Of a stretch of DNA of 64,000 bases, positions 11,241-22,764 are shown one piece after another. This stretch comes from Odocoileus virginianus (taxonomy: Eukaryota; Chordata; Mammalia; Artiodactyla; Cervidae). The translations under genes and the position numbers were made by a program. The stretch lies in NCBI RefSeq assembly GCF_023699985.2, contig NC_069686.1:67644410-67708409 (forward strand), given 5' to 3'. The notes below the pieces were generated by a model, which worked only from the letters and a program-made list of their open reading frames with translations, ran no database searches and was not told the DNA's origin. Positions within the stretch are counted from its first letter, which is position 1, and each line of letters opens with the position of its first letter.

Positions 11241-11334
11241 CACACGTGTGTGCATAAGTGAATCGTTGTGTTGTACACCTGAAACTAATACAACATGACA
11301 TTGTAAATCAACTATATCTCAATAAAATAAAAAG
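11241..11334 (+). mobile_element. Old L1 3' UTR fragment, right half
   Basis: 'gttgtacacctgaaactaatac', then 'cattgtaaatcaactatatctcaataaaat', is the 3' terminus of the same older L1 that begins at 3278. It is the host of the younger insertion. Confidence 0.85.
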
Positions 11335-12047
11335 AGGCTGGGATTGCATACCTGAAGTATGATGATGTCATCACCATCAAAGTTTTCTGCTGGATGAATC
11401 CTGTACCCAGAAGTTGTTCATCACACAGACTCCAAGTGAGTGATGCTCCTGAAATTCACATGCAGCTAAAGAGACCACCCACAAGAGTGTCCGGGAAAGC
11501 TTAAAAAAACACAGCTCTCCAAACTGGAACTGTGCACCCACTTTTCCTCCCCAGTGGCTTCCAGTTTTAACCATCTGGCCATGGTTTTCTAAATTGCATC
11601 TTGAATATGCCTCTGCCTAAGTGGAATGTGCTAGACAAGCCCAGAGCCATCCCTCTGCTTTGACGACCAGGTCTGGGGCCCATTTTTCTAGGCAGGCTGG
11701 CCCAGCCCTCCCAAGCCCGAAGAGCCTCCCACTAAATCACATTGTCTCTGACCACATGCACCATTCACTTCTCCCGACACTCCAACCTTCAGTCACTCCT
11801 CCTGAAGGTGAGTCTTTCTCCCACCACCACTATTAAACCAAAACCAGTGCCTATACATGGACATTTATCTTTCATTATCCTCATTTCTTGGGAACTGAAC
11901 TGTTATCAGGGGCTCCAAAATCCTTCCATACTGGGCTCTATGTTCCACACTCAACAATCAGTGGCCATATACTGGTCTGGTTTGCTCTGCAGTATATCCC
12001 AAATCTGCTGGCTGCACCCAAAGTCACATTTTAACAGTTATTTGCTT
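11335..12047. other. Single-copy DNA
   Basis: No repeat or gene is recognised. A 214-codon frame beginning at 11742 runs on into the BovB fragment downstream, so it is a chance fusion of unrelated sequence. Confidence 0.4.
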
Positions 12048-12400
12048 CTGGGTCTCCTGAGAGTCCCTTGGACTGCAAGGAGGTCCAACCAGTCCATCCT
12101 GAAGGAGATAAGTCTGGGGTGTTCATTGGAAGGATTGATGCTGAAGCTGAAACTCCAGTACTTTGGCCACTTCATGCAAAGAGTTGACTCATTGGAAAAG
12201 ACCCTGATGCTGGGAGGGATTGAGGGCAGGAGGAGAAGGGGACAACAGAGGATGAGATGGCTGGATGACATCACCAACTCGATGGGCATGAGTTTGAGTA
12301 AACTCCGGGAGTTTGTGATGGACAGGGAGGCCTGGCATGCTGCGATTCATGGGGTCTCCAAGAGTCGGATACAACTGAGTAACTGAACTGAACTGAAAAA
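12048..12400 (+). mobile_element. BovB (RTE-clade LINE) 3' end, 5'-truncated
   Basis: About 350 bases match the end of BovB ORF2 and its terminus: 'gtcccttggactgcaaggag', 'ctggatgacatcacc', 'gacagggaggcctgg', and the end 'actgagtaactgaactgaactg'. It keeps only the region downstream of the reverse transcriptase. An A-rich run with interspersed T follows. Confidence 0.88.
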
Positions 12401-12717
12401 AATAAAAATAAAAAAGAAAGGTCAGTGCCTTCCCCACAAATAAAATCACAGCTAAAAAGCATAATACATGTCATTTTTATCTGAGCCTGCAATTTGAGAA
12501 TAAGTTCATTGAAAATGTGAAGGACAAGGCAGTAAATGTGTTTGAGATGGCTGCAAAAATGATACCACCAGGTTTACTTTCTAATTTAAACCAATTTGGG
12601 TGACTAAGAAGCATAATCAGCAAGCTGAGCCATTGTCTGATCCAAACCCAGCAAATCTCTCCTTCCACAAACGTGAGTGCAGAGGTTCTCCTCAAAATGG
12701 AAAGAATGATGAAGGTG
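12401..12717. other. Single-copy DNA
   Basis: After an A-rich stretch (12396-12420) no repeat family or coding signal is recognised. Confidence 0.4.
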
Positions 12718-12893
12718 AAAGTCACTCAGTTGTATCCAACTCTTTGCAACCCCATGGACCATACAGTCTATGGAATTCTCCAGGCCAGAATTGCCTTTCC
12801 CTCCTCCAGGGGATCTTCCTAACCCAGGGATCGAACCGAAGTCTCCTGCATCGCAGGTGCATTCTTTACTAGCTGAGCCACAGGGAAGCCTGG
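12718..12893 (-). mobile_element. Bov-tA type SINE
   Basis: The reverse complement reads as the tRNA-like head (right end, 'gctgagccacagggaagcc' on the + strand) followed by the BovA body. The B-box counterpart is 'gggatcgaacc'. No clean TSD was found. Confidence 0.88.
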
Positions 12894-13254
12894 GAAGCGT
12901 GATGGTAGATGGAACTGGTCCTGAAGCTGACAGGTGTGGAGGTCAGGAAGGCAGCAATGTTGACACCGTTGAACAGTGTCCTGAGCCAGGCACTGTGTGA
13001 AGACTTGAAACGTGTTAGTTGATGCTTCCTGTGGTCTTTCTCAGCTGAGATGACTTTATCCTGCAGGGGACAGCTGGCAATGCTTGGCCATATTTTGGTC
13101 GTCACAATTCCGGGTGAGGAAGAGTGCTACCAACATTTCGTGGGTGGAGATCGGGGAGGCTGCCATTCTAAACCAGACCGCCCCTGCCCTTCACCCAGAA
13201 CAATTTCCCATTCCAAAAGGTCAATAATGTCAAGATTCAGGCAACCTGGCTGAA
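12894..13254. other. Single-copy DNA
   Basis: No recognised repeat or gene. Confidence 0.4.
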
Positions 13255-13380
13255 TACAAAGTATCCCTGTTTTCCAGATACGGAAACAAGCTCAGAGAAA
13301 CTAAATCATTTCCAAAGATCAGTAAGTGAAGGAAGCAGAATTAAACTTGAGGTTATCTATCTGACCTTGTAGCTTCAGAA
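13255..13380 (-). repeat. MIR SINE, reverse orientation
   Basis: 'tgttttccagatacggaaacaagctcagagaaactaaatc' (read in two parts) matches the reversed MIR core 'cattttacagatgaggaaactgaggc'. Confidence 0.65.
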
Positions 13381-13554
13381 GCAAACTTTAGGAGGTCACT
13401 GCTTCAGTCACAGGGAATTCCCTGCATCCAACAAAAAGATGTTTACATGGTCTGTTTTCAGCACTTTCTCAAGCTGTGAAATTAACCACACACCTAAAGG
13501 AAAACACAAATGAAAGAATATGCACATGCATGCACAGTGTTTAAAGTTAAAAAG

Positions 13555-13690
13555 CACTGATTGCACAGCTCTGTTACCAAATTGCCAAGCGGCATTAGTC
13601 AAATTACTTAACTTCTCTAAACTGCACTTTCTTCATTTAAAGAAAATGAATCACACTGAGGTAATAATAACTAAGAATTACTTAATAGTA
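13555..13690 (+). repeat. MIR SINE
   Basis: 'gtcaaattacttaacttctc' followed by 'tttcttcatttaaagaaaatg' matches the forward MIR core. Confidence 0.65.
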
Positions 13691-14177
13691 TCATGCTTGT
13701 CTGCAGTTTTTCTAGCTAATTAATCAGTGTGAAAATGTATTAGTCTAATGTAAACTTGGATTTGCCATGTTAAGAAGCCACTCAATTCAAAGGAATGAAA
13801 GCTAAAAGCTGGCACTTCAGGAAACAAAGTATAATAGCAAAAGAAATATTGTTGAGTGGAAGGTATTTTATGTATTTGTCCTGGAACCATCAGAGGATCG
13901 ATCAGAGGATCCAGTGGAAACCAGTCAGAGGACAAAACTGATCTGACAGAAGAAGGTAAGCTGCAGGAATCAGACCCTGAGAGTGAGCAGGTCAGTAGTC
14001 AGGTTCGCTGCTGCTCCTGTTCTTGGGATGACACAATATCACCGAGTGTGCGGCTCTGTAGGCTGGTCTCTTTCTGACATGGTGATGCTAACCCAAGGCC
14101 AAGGAGTTTGGGCTAGCTTCCGTAAGCAGTAGAAGGCTCCCGAGGTCGTGTGGGTGCAGGGCTGACATTACCAATTG
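13691..14177. other. Single-copy DNA
   Basis: No recognised repeat or gene. A short direct repeat of 'gatcagagga' lies near 13885-13910. Confidence 0.4.
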
Positions 14178-14375
14178 TCTCCTTTTACTTTACTTTTAGT
14201 TGGAGGATAACTGCTTTACAATATTGTCTTAGTTTCTGCCACGCAGCAACAGGAGTCAGCCAGAGGAACACACGTCCCCTCCCTCTTGAAGGGGCTCCCA
14301 GCCGTCCAGGTTGCCGCAGAGCACCGGGCTTGAGCTCCCTGCATCACACAGCAAATTCCCTCCGGAAAGCGCAGA
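14178..14375 (-). mobile_element. L1 3' UTR fragment, reverse orientation
   Basis: 'ttttagttggaggataactg' and 'ctttacaatattgtcttag' are the reverse complement of the L1 3' terminus also seen at 11150-11215. Diverged 3' UTR sequence follows. It is separate from the forward L1 that starts next, because its L1 coordinates do not continue into that element. Confidence 0.65.
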
Positions 14376-14519
14376 GACAAATCGACACACCAGTGGGCAC
14401 CTTATCTTTGACAAAGGAGGCAGGAATGCACGGAGAAGAGACAGCCTCTTCAGTAAGTGGTGCCGGGAAAATGGGACAGTAACGTGTAAAAGGTAAACTT
14501 TAAGAAAGATAAAGTTTTA

Positions 14520-14735
14520 GGATAAACTTCCTGTGGCTCAGACAGTAAAGCGTCTGCCTACAATGCGGGAGACCCGGGTTCGAGCCCTGGGTGGGGAAGA
14601 TCCTCTGGAGAAGGAAATGGCAACCCACTCCAATACTCTTGCCTGGAAAATTTCATGGGAAGAGTCTGGTAGGCTACAGTTCATGGGGTCGCAAAGAGTC
14701 GGGGACATGACTGAGCGACTTCACTTCACTTCAAT
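14520..14735 (+). mobile_element. Bov-tA type SINE inside the older L1
   Basis: The head 'cttcctgtggctcagacagtaaagcgtctgcc' region carries a good B-box (ggttcgagccc), and the end is 'gactgagcgacttcacttcac'. The L1 word gtgtaaaag occurs on both sides (14484-14492 and 14736-14744), which fits a TSD. However, about 27-35 A/T-rich bases that are not SINE sequence lie between the left copy and the SINE head. Confidence 0.85.
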
Positions 14736-15377
14736 GTGTAAAAGAAGGAAACTAAAACGCCTCCTAACAAAAAAATAAATTCAAAATGGATTAAAGACTT
14801 AGAGATAAGGCCAGAAACTATAAATCTCCTAGAGGATAACATAGGCAGCACACTCCTTGATATAAATCACAGCAAGATATTCTATGACCCACCTCCTAGA
14901 AAAATGGAAATAAAAACAAAAATAAACAAGTGTAACCTAATTAAACTTAAAAGCTTTTGCACAGTGAAGGAAGCTATAAATAAGGTGAAAAGACAACCCT
15001 TAGAATGGGAGAAAATAATAGCAAATGAATCAACTGACAACAGGATTAATCTCCAAAATATATAAGCAGCTCATACAGTTCAATACCAGCAAAACAACCA
15101 GCCAGATCAAAAAGTGGGCAGAAGACCTAAACAAACATATCGCCAAAGAAACATACAGATGGCTAATAAACATATGAAAAGATACTCAACATCACTCTTT
15201 ATTAGAGAAATGCAAATCAAAACCACAATGATGTATCAGGTTCCATGGGTCAGAATGGTCATCATCAAAAAATCTACAAACAATAAATGCTGGAGACGCT
15301 GTGCAGAAAAGAGAACTCTCTTGCACTGTTGGTGGGAATGTAAATTTATATAGCTAGTAAGGCAGACAGTATGGAGA

Positions 15378-15499
15378 TCCCTGGGTCAGGAAGATCCCCA
15401 TGGCAACCCACTCTAGTTTTGTTGCCTGCAGAATCCCATGGGCAGAGGAGCCGGGAGGATAGTCCTTGGAATCACAAAGAGTTGGACATGACTGTCTAT
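15378..15499 (+). mobile_element. 5'-truncated Bov SINE
   Basis: It starts inside the SINE at 'ccctgggtcaggaagatcccc' and runs to the 3' end 'gagttggacatgactg', with no tRNA head. It is joined directly to a CA microsatellite, a common arrangement at the 3' end of bovine SINEs. Confidence 0.82.
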
Positions 15500-15533
15500 C
15501 ACACACACACACACACACACACATACACACACA
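15500..15533 (+). repeat. (CA)n microsatellite
   Basis: Twelve uninterrupted CA units are followed by 'ta' and four to five more CA units. The array grew from the 3' end of the preceding SINE. Confidence 0.95.
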
Positions 15534-16225
15534 AGTATAGTCTTACTATATTATCTAGCTCTCCTAGGTATTTACCGTTTGAGTTGAGAAATTTATACTC
15601 ACACAAACTCTGCACACAAATGTCTATAGCATTTTTTAACTTAATTTCCAAAAACTGGAAGTAACTAAGACATTCTTCCGTAGGTGAATGGATACTCTGG
15701 TACATCCATACAATTGAATATTATTCAATTAAAAAAAGAAATGAGCTCTCAAGCTGTGAGAAGACATGGTGGAAGCTTAAATGCATATTGCTGAGAGTAA
15801 GAAGCCAATCTGAAATGGCTACCTGTTGTGTGGTCCCAACCATATGACATTCTGGAAGAGGTAAGACTACCGAGACAAAAAGGATGAGTAGCTGTCAAGA
15901 GTTCATGGATGATGAATAAGTGGACAACAAGAAGTTTTTAGGTTAGAGAAACTTTTCAGTATAATAATATAATGATGGATAAGGAACATTATTCATTTAT
16001 CAAAATCCATAAAACTGTACAACACAAATAGCAAAACTTTATGTACATTATGAACTTATTTATTAAAAATGTATTGATACTGGTCTATTGATTATAACAA
16101 ATGTACAACACCAATACAAGAGGTGAATAATAGGGGAAACTCTTTGTAGGGAGAAGTGTTTATAGAGCTCTCTGTCCTATTTTTCCGTAAATGTATAACT
16201 GCTCTAAAAATAGTCTATTAACTTT

Positions 16226-16554
16226 TAGTAAATTTTGTCATCTAACATTATTATATATATATACATACATATACATATCCAAATGAATGACTTCTTTTTC
16301 CTTCAAAGTAGTCGCCTTTGAAACTCGCACTTGTTTTATTTGTGTTCTCATGAGTTGCTGTCAGACTTATCTTTCGCTCCTCCTGGAAGAAGATGAGCCG
16401 CCATTTCTTCTGAATCAAAACTAAAATGGCTGATTAGATATACTTGCTTTCTGAAAAAGAAAAAGTGGTCTGATTGTTTTTCTTTCTTTCTTCTTTTTTT
16501 TTTTTCAGTTTTGAATGTTCCTATTCAATTTAACATCTTGGAATTCATTTGGAA
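16226..16554. other. AT-rich single-copy DNA with short TA/TACATA repeat
   Basis: A short TA and TACATA tract lies at 16250-16277, and a T-rich run with CTTT units at about 16480-16506. Nothing else is recognised. Confidence 0.5.
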
Positions 16555-17040
16555 TTTTTTAAATTTAGTTTTTATCAAAGTATAGTTGATTTATAATGTA
16601 TTGATTTCTGTTGTACAGCAAAGTGATCTACTTATATATAAATATTTTTTTCATATTCTTTTCCATTCTGGTTTATCCCAGAATATTGAATATAGTTCTC
16701 TGTGTTACACAGTAGGATCTTGTAATTTATCCCTGATATAAAAAACAGTTTGTATCTGCTAACCCCAAACTGCCGGTTCTCCTCCCCACCACCCCACCCC
16801 CACTGGCAGTCACAAGTCTGTTCTGCATGTCTGTGTGTCTGTTTCTGTTCTGCAGATATGCTCATCTGTGCTATGTTTTAGAGTCCATGTGTAAGTGACA
16901 CATATGGCATTTAGCTTTCTCTTTCTTACCTGCTTCACTTAGTGTAATAATCTCTAGGACCACCCATGGCACAGCAAATTGCATCATTTCATCCTTTTCT
17001 ATGCCTGGATGGTACTGTATATGTGTACCATATCTTCTTT
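16555..17040 (-). mobile_element. L1 3' UTR and end of ORF2, reverse orientation
   Basis: Read on the + strand, 'atcaaagtatagttgattta', 'ctgttgtacagcaaagtgat', 'gaatatagttctctgtgtta' and 'gcatcatttcatccttttc' follow the reversed cetartiodactyl L1 3' end. Confidence 0.82.
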
Positions 17041-17084
17041 TTTTTTTTATTATTAAATGTTTACTTAAATAAAAGATGGAAATA

Positions 17085-17485
17085 AAAAATGAACAAGCAA
17101 GCAACAAGAAGCTATCAGAAATGGTCAGGCAGGACCAAATAGAATGTTTGAAAATGAAAAAAAAAAAAAAAAAAAACCCAATGTAAAAATAAAAGCTCAC
17201 TGGTAGATTAGATATAGCTGAAGAAAGAATCACTGACCTGGAACACAGAGATATGAAAAAGTACCCAGAACGTGCCATGTACAGAAAAGAAGATGGAAGA
17301 AATGAAAGAGAGGTTAAGAAAAGGAGGAAAAGTGAAAAGATCTAATATCATACATCCAACTGGAAAGACCACTGAGGGGAGAGGCAATGTTTTACAAAGA
17401 ATGGCTGAAAGATTTTCATAAGACACAAACCTAGATATTCAACAGGCAAAATATTTCTAAGTACGGAGAGTAAAAAGAAAACCGC
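17085..17485 (+). mobile_element. Ancient L1M fragment (ORF1 region)
   Basis: 'ctcactggtagattagatat', 'gctgaagaaagaatcactg', 'gaaagagaggttaag' and 'gatattcaacaggcaaaat' match the ORF1 region of old mammalian L1. The fragment contains a pure run of about 20 As at 17157-17176. Confidence 0.6.
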
Positions 17486-17735
17486 ATCTCTGTCCTACGA
17501 CTCAACAATTCCATTCTTAGGTATACCAGCACCGAGAACAAAAAATGGGGCTCCCCAGAGCTCCCCAGGGGTTAGCACTATCCTGACTTGGAATAGTGAC
17601 CCTGTAGGGCATGTTCTGGGTGTTGGTGACACAAATGTGTCCAATTTATCAACAATTCTTCCAGTTGCATACACATGTACATTTTTGTGTGTGTGCATCT
17701 AACACTTCAATAAAAAGTTAAAATGAAAGAAATAC
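17486..17735 (+). mobile_element. Ancient L1M 3' end fragment (weak)
   Basis: 'ctcaacaattccattcttaggtatac' in the left part and 'acacttcaataaaaagtt' at the right end resemble the end of an old L1. The middle is too diverged to follow. Confidence 0.4.
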
Positions 17736-17789
17736 ACACCTAAACACACCAAAGAAAAACCACAAAAGATGGAGAAGCTAATAGCAACC

Positions 17790-18250
17790 AGAGGACACAA
17801 CTCAGGTCACCTCCTGTGGGGACAGAAAAACAGCCTCTAAAAGATGTCTGCATCCAGAACCTGCAAATGTGCTATTTCATAGCAAAGGGGAATCAACGCA
17901 ACAAACAGAATTAAAGCTGCTAATTCACTGCCCTTAGATGGAAAGAGTGTCCTAGACTGTCCACTAGGGCCCTCCTCTGTGGAAGAGCAGGCAGAAGACT
18001 GGGAGTCAGGATGGAGCGCAAGGAGGACCAACCAGTCACTGCTAGCCTTAGAGGAGGAAGGTGTGGATCAAGAATGGGAGGTCTGCAGGTTTCCTCCCCG
18101 AGCTTCCAAGAAAGGAAGGCGGCTGCCAACACTGAGATTCCCGCCCAGTCATACCCACTTCTGATTTCCAGGCTCGAACACCGTGAAATCCTAAGTTGTG
18201 ATGCTTTAAGCCTCTGACTTCCTGGTAACTCATCACCGCAGCAATGGAAA
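17790..18250 (+). mobile_element. MLT1-like MaLR solo LTR
   Basis: 'aaaagatgtctgcatccagaacctg', 'aatgtgctatttcatagc' and the end 'tggtaactcatcaccgcagca' follow a mammalian MaLR-type LTR as I recall it. No internal sequence is attached, so this would be a solo LTR or non-coding relic. Confidence 0.5.
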
Positions 18251-18339
18251 ATGGATGCTCACTCAGAGCAGCCTGCCCAGGTCAGAGGGCAGAGGGCAGC
18301 CTTCAACTGCGCATCAAGGCTTGTGCTCCTAGGAAGACG

Positions 18340-18500
18340 GCCTTCAGAAATGGGAGAGAATCTGAGACATTTTCAGATAAACAAAAACTGAGGGAATGTA
18401 CTCCAAAGATAGTTTCACTAAAGACCACACATCAGAGTAAAGAAGATGGTCCCATAAAGAAGGCATCTAACCAGGCATCCAAGCTGAGGACCATTCAGTA
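18340..18500 (+). mobile_element. Old L1 fragment (end of ORF1)
   Basis: 'gagacattttcagataaacaa' and 'aaactgagggaatgtac' match the conserved ORF1 C-terminal coding region (compare 6940-6960 in the full-length L1). Confidence 0.6.
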
Positions 18501-18675
18501 AAACACCCGGTCTGGAGTTTTGAAAAACGACCATGTCCAAATGCCTTGAAGCAATCTACCAAGACAGACCCAGGAGGAAACATAAGATCTGAACAGGCCT
18601 GTAACAAGGGGTACAGATGTCAGAGAATGGAGCCTTCTCTGCCCACCCCCCTGGGGCTGAAAGCTGCAAACACCT
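18501..18675. other. Single-copy DNA
   Basis: No recognised repeat or gene. Confidence 0.4.
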
Positions 18676-18965
18676 TTATCCATTCATCTGTCAATGGACA
18701 TTTAAGTTGTTTCAACATCTAAGCCATTGTGAATAGTGCTGCTATGAATGAAAGGGTGCATGTATCTTTTTGAATTCTAGTTTTGTCATGATGCTTGCCC
18801 AGGATTAGGATTGCTGGACCATATGGTTGTACTATTTTTAGTTTTTTGAGGAAACTCCATACTGTTTTCAATACTGGCTGCACAGTTTACATTCCCACCA
18901 ACAGTATAGAAGAGTTTCCTTTTCTCTGTACCCCTTCCAGCATTTGTTATTTTTAGACTTCATAT
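18676..18965 (-). mobile_element. Old L1 ORF2 C-terminal fragment, reverse orientation
   Basis: 'tcaatggacatttaagttgt', 'aatagtgctgctatgaatg' and 'cagtttacattcccaccaac' are the reverse complement of the end of ORF2. Confidence 0.82.
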
Positions 18966-19224
18966 AAATTGAATCTACAGACAATCTACAAAGTTGGGAT
19001 AATGTGGAAAATTATTTCAAAAAAAAGCCATATCACTGGAATATAGTTCTAGCCTCTATACCCGGATTTTCCCCTAAATAGTAGCTTTATATTAGTTTCT
19101 GCTGATCATGTAAAGTGTACACAGACAAAAGGAAAATCTAGTTTAACCCCACTACCAAAAGCAAAGAAAGTCAGTCTTCAGTCTAATCATTGCTCCTTGG
19201 AAGGTAACACGTCCTTTTTCTTTA

Positions 19225-19800
19225 ACTATCTTTAGAATTCTCTGTCTTTTGTTCTTACCAGTTTTCTTCTGATGGCCTTAGGTGTAGGTTTATTTCTAAC
19301 ACTTAGTTTGCTTAAGGTTTATAATATTTTTTTGAAACTGTAACTTAATGTCTTTTGTCATCTAGAGAAAATTATCAACCATGATTTTTCAACTATATCT
19401 TCAATACTGTTTTTACTCTCGTCTCCCTCTGGAACTCCAATTACAGTTCTTGGTTATATATTTTCATCAGGCTCCATATGGCTCAAATTCTTTTTCTGTA
19501 TTTTGCATCTTTTTTTTTCCTCCATGCTCTTCATTTTCTACTGACCTGATTTCCAGCCTACTAATGCTGCTGTAAGCTTGTCTAATTTGCTGTGAAACTC
19601 ATCTGTTGAGTTCTTTGATATAGGTTATTTTATTTCTGTAATGTTTTTATGTTCATATAGTCTACCTTATAGTTTCTTGATAAAAAAGTCTCCACTTTCA
19701 TTAATTTCTTGAGTCTATAATTGTAGAGTTCATGTCTAATAAACCCAACACTTGGATTTTCTGTGAGTCTGTCTCTATTGCCTGATTTTTTATATTTAAA
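19225..19800 (-). mobile_element. Old L1M/HAL1-like fragment, reverse orientation
   Basis: 'agaattctctgtcttttg', 'cttaggtgtaggtttatttc' and 'gaactccaattacag' resemble the reversed 5' region of ancient L1M or HAL1 elements. The match is patchy and the subfamily is uncertain. Confidence 0.45.
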
Positions 19801-19907
19801 TTGTTTGACTGGATTATAACTAACGTAAAGTGCACAGATCTTAAGGGTATTTCTCTATGGATGTTTGCATATGTATACCCTCATGCAACCCCCATCATAC
19901 CAAAATA

Positions 19908-20110
19908 TAGTGCATGTTCAGTCGCTCAGTCATGTCCGACCCTATGCACAATAGCCTGCTAGGCTCCTCTGTCCATGGGACTTTCCCGACAAGAATGCTG
20001 AGTAGGTTGCCATGCCCTCCTCCAGGGGATCTTTCCAATCCAGGGATGGAACCCGCATCTTCTGCATTGCCAGGCAGATTCTTTACCATCGAAACACCTG
20101 GGAAGCCCAA
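19908..20110 (-). mobile_element. Bov-tA type SINE
   Basis: The + strand shows 'gttcagtcgctcagtcatgtcc' (SINE 3' end) through 'cacctgggaagccc' (tRNA head), with the B-box counterpart 'gggatggaaccc'. Confidence 0.9.
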
Positions 20111-20129
20111 TATATGGTAGTTATTAACA

Positions 20130-20480
20130 ATATATAGAGTTTTAACAAATCAATAGGAATAAAGAGAATCACCACAAAGGAAAAAATGGAGAAAAGACCT
20201 AAAAGGAAATTCACAAAGATAATACAAATACAAGGATGATCTGAAAGATGTGTAGGCTTACTTTTAGTCAAGGAAATGTAAAAATTTAAATAGTAATAAG
20301 ATACTATTTTTTCACACATTGCATTGTTACAGATTAATACATCATTGATCTATGATGGTAAAAATGGGACTTTCATATGTGAAAGACTTGACAATGAAAA
20401 TTGTTAATTTGAAGGTCTCTCTCTGTGTTTCAAATTTATTTATTCTTTGATTCAGCAATTCCATGGTTAAGACTCTGTCA
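20130..20480 (+). mobile_element. Ancient L1M fragment (late ORF2)
   Basis: 'aacaaatcaataggaataaag', 'aatggagaaaagacct' and 'tcaaggaaatgtaaa' follow the late ORF2 coding order of old L1 with heavy divergence. Confidence 0.5.
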
Positions 20481-22114
20481 TTCAGAAATTTTCATAAAAG
20501 CACAGAAAGATATATTAGCTAAGATTCTGTTCTTAATGATTTACATGTATTAACTGATATCATTCTCAAAATAATTTAGAGGCAATAAATATATTCCAGC
20601 CGGAATGATAGTTGAAGTAGAAAACTATAACTTAAAAAAGGAATACAGTACTTGTTTTGCCTTAAACACTATATAGAAGAGACAGATTTTCTTTAAAAAA
20701 ATGACTGAATGGAGCAGATGAGGCATAGACCAGAGAGCGCTGCCCAGGTAAGTCAAGGCTCATACATGAAACCAGCTGGGTAAAGACACAGGGCTATGTC
20801 AGTTGCCTAAAATTTGATACTGATGGGAGAAGATGCCACTAGTTCACACCAGGTATTTTCAATCACTGCCATCTCTGTGTGCCAGTGCCAATCGCTGCGG
20901 GGCTTGGGAAGGACGACAAGACTTAGTCTCAAAGGGTCTGAACATCATGTGAAAACACTGTCCACTCTGCTCCGGCTTCCCAAAGAAGGAGCCTCGCGCA
21001 GATATCCAGGTAGAATTTAGAGCATCATGTGGGAATTTCTGGTCAGGTGTCTCCACGGTTTGTCTGTTTTTTCTCGTGGCTGCTCTGTACCTGACTCATC
21101 CCCGTCTCCTCCATGCTCGTGTCTGGCACACAGTGGGCAGGCGGTGAGCAGCTGTCAGATACACGGGTAGACCAGTGGGTGAGCAGAGGGGAGGATGGCG
21201 GGTTCCAGTGTTAACCCTTTCCTTGTACACAGATGACAGGGTGGCACTAGATGATGCCCAGAGTTTACTCTTCTGCAAATATTTCTACGTTCTTTTCTAG
21301 CTGATTTCTTCCCCTAAGATTCCACTTCTGTGGAGTTTGTTTCTACTCTTTTAAGTTTTATCAGTACAGAGAAAACCGTAACTGAAACGATGCCATTTGC
21401 TTTTTCTCTTTTCAGAGCAGACAGATCTTTTGTATCTACTGTTTTGTGTTTCTGAGAAAACAAGTACTAACAGCCTCCAGGATAAATATCAGAGTATACG
21501 TCCACTGTCTTATTAATTTCTATTTGTAAGGAAAATCTATTCTGTTCATTATTTTTATTTTTTCCATGGACACTGAAATCCTGATACATCTCAGACTGCC
21601 ATCATTGCCAGCAGTTGTCAGCAATCACGCACAGCTAAAGCAAGGCATCAGGATGGCCCAGAAGAGCCAGTGAGGCTTCCAGAAGCACAGCTCAGGCTCC
21701 GGAAGCAGCAGCTGCCTGGGGCATGCTCACCCCATGGTGGAGGACTGCAGGACCAGAGGCCAAGTCAAACTATGCAGACACATTCCAAGCCTCTGCTGGG
21801 ATGTGGCTGAGGTCATGTTCACTCACATTCCATTGGCCAAAGCAAACCTCATGGCCAAGCGCAGCATCCACAGGGCGGGGCTTACACTGGGTTCATGCTG
21901 GGGAAGGGAGGAAGAAATATTTGTTGGATAATATTACAAGCTATCACAGCGGAGGGTGGGGGTGTCCACTCCAAATTTAACTCTCAAGGTCCCTGCTGCC
22001 TCCTCACAGTTCCCTGGAGCTTTGTATGTTCTGGTGACTTCTACCACCCAGAGCAAAGATAATAATAAAAAGAGTATCCAGTATGTCCTTGCCATATATG
22101 TATATGTGTGTGTG
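20481..22114. other. Single-copy DNA
   Basis: There is no recognised gene. 21420-21560 is AT-rich and 21660-21900 is GC-richer with short overlapping frames on both strands. A short TG run (22097-22120) lies at the right edge. Confidence 0.45.
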
Positions 22115-22290
22115 TGTGTTATTTTTAATTCTCACCACAGATCTTTCAGGTAGGACTTGCTATGCCCACACTATATATGAGAAAGCTGCAGGTCAAAGAG
22201 AGAAAGTATCTAGTTCAATGTCGCTAAGTCCATGCCAGAGATAGACGGCAAGCCTAGTTCCAGCAGTCTATCTAATTGCCATGAACACAT
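22115..22290 (-). repeat. Probable MIR SINE, reverse orientation
   Basis: 'aattctcaccacag', 'tatgagaaagctgcaggtcaaagag' and 'gcaagcctagttcc' follow the reversed MIR order with low similarity. Confidence 0.5.
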
Positions 22291-22487
22291 TCCAGCTTCT
22301 TAGGGTGCTCAGTTCTACTGACCATCTTCTCTGATTGACTGATTGATGAAAAAGTCCTACACATCAAAAACAAAAAAAAAAACAAACTAAATTTAAAAGA
22401 TTCAAAATACCAAGTGTATAGTGTCTCCAAACACTGCTAGTGGCAATGGAAAGCAGTCTTCCCAAGTACAGATGTAACATATAGAGG

Positions 22488-22680
22488 GTGGCTCAGACAG
22501 TAAAGAATCTGCCTGCAATGCAGGAGACCCAGGTTCAATCCCTGGGTCAGGAAGATCCCCTGGAGAAGGGAATGGCTGCCCCCTCCAGTATTCTCACCTG
22601 GAGAGTCCCATAGACAGAGGAGCCAGGTGGGCTGCAGTCCATGGGGTCACAAAGAGTCAGACACAACTGAGTGACAAACT
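22488..22680 (+). mobile_element. Bov-tA type SINE
   Basis: 'tggctcagacagtaaagaatc' (A-box region), 'ggttcaatccc' (B-box) and the end 'cagacacaactgagtgac' are all present. Confidence 0.92.
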
Positions 22681-22764
22681 CTCTGAGCTCTGAGATGCAG
22701 TTGATATAGATACAGATATAGGCGTGGACATACATAGAGGTATATAAGCAAACAATAATTCTTT

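Larger units (their letters stand above)
14393..16225 (+). mobile_element. Older L1 (late ORF2 and 3' UTR), interrupted by two SINEs
   Basis: ORF2 sequence appears in order: 'ggcaccttatctttgacaaagg', then C-terminal blocks, including the Cys/His region near 15280-15345 ('caataaatgctggag', 'ctcttgcactgttggtggg'). The final ORF2 part is at 15550-15760, and a 3' UTR ends near 16225 ('gctctaaaaatagtctatta'). A Bov-tA SINE sits at about 14520-14735 and a 5'-truncated SINE with a CA repeat at 15378-15533. Removing both restores the L1 order. The reading frame is heavily broken. Confidence 0.78.

Noticed and set aside
12038..12289. Reverse-strand frame with a basic protein inside BovB
   Set aside because: It is the antisense shadow of the BovB coding strand.
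11742..12386. 214-codon open frame on the + strand
   Set aside because: Its second half is the BovB C-terminal coding region, and the first half is unrelated single-copy DNA. It is a chance fusion.
15499..15705. Reverse-strand frame ending in valine and cysteine repeats
   Set aside because: The repeated residues come from translating the CA microsatellite.
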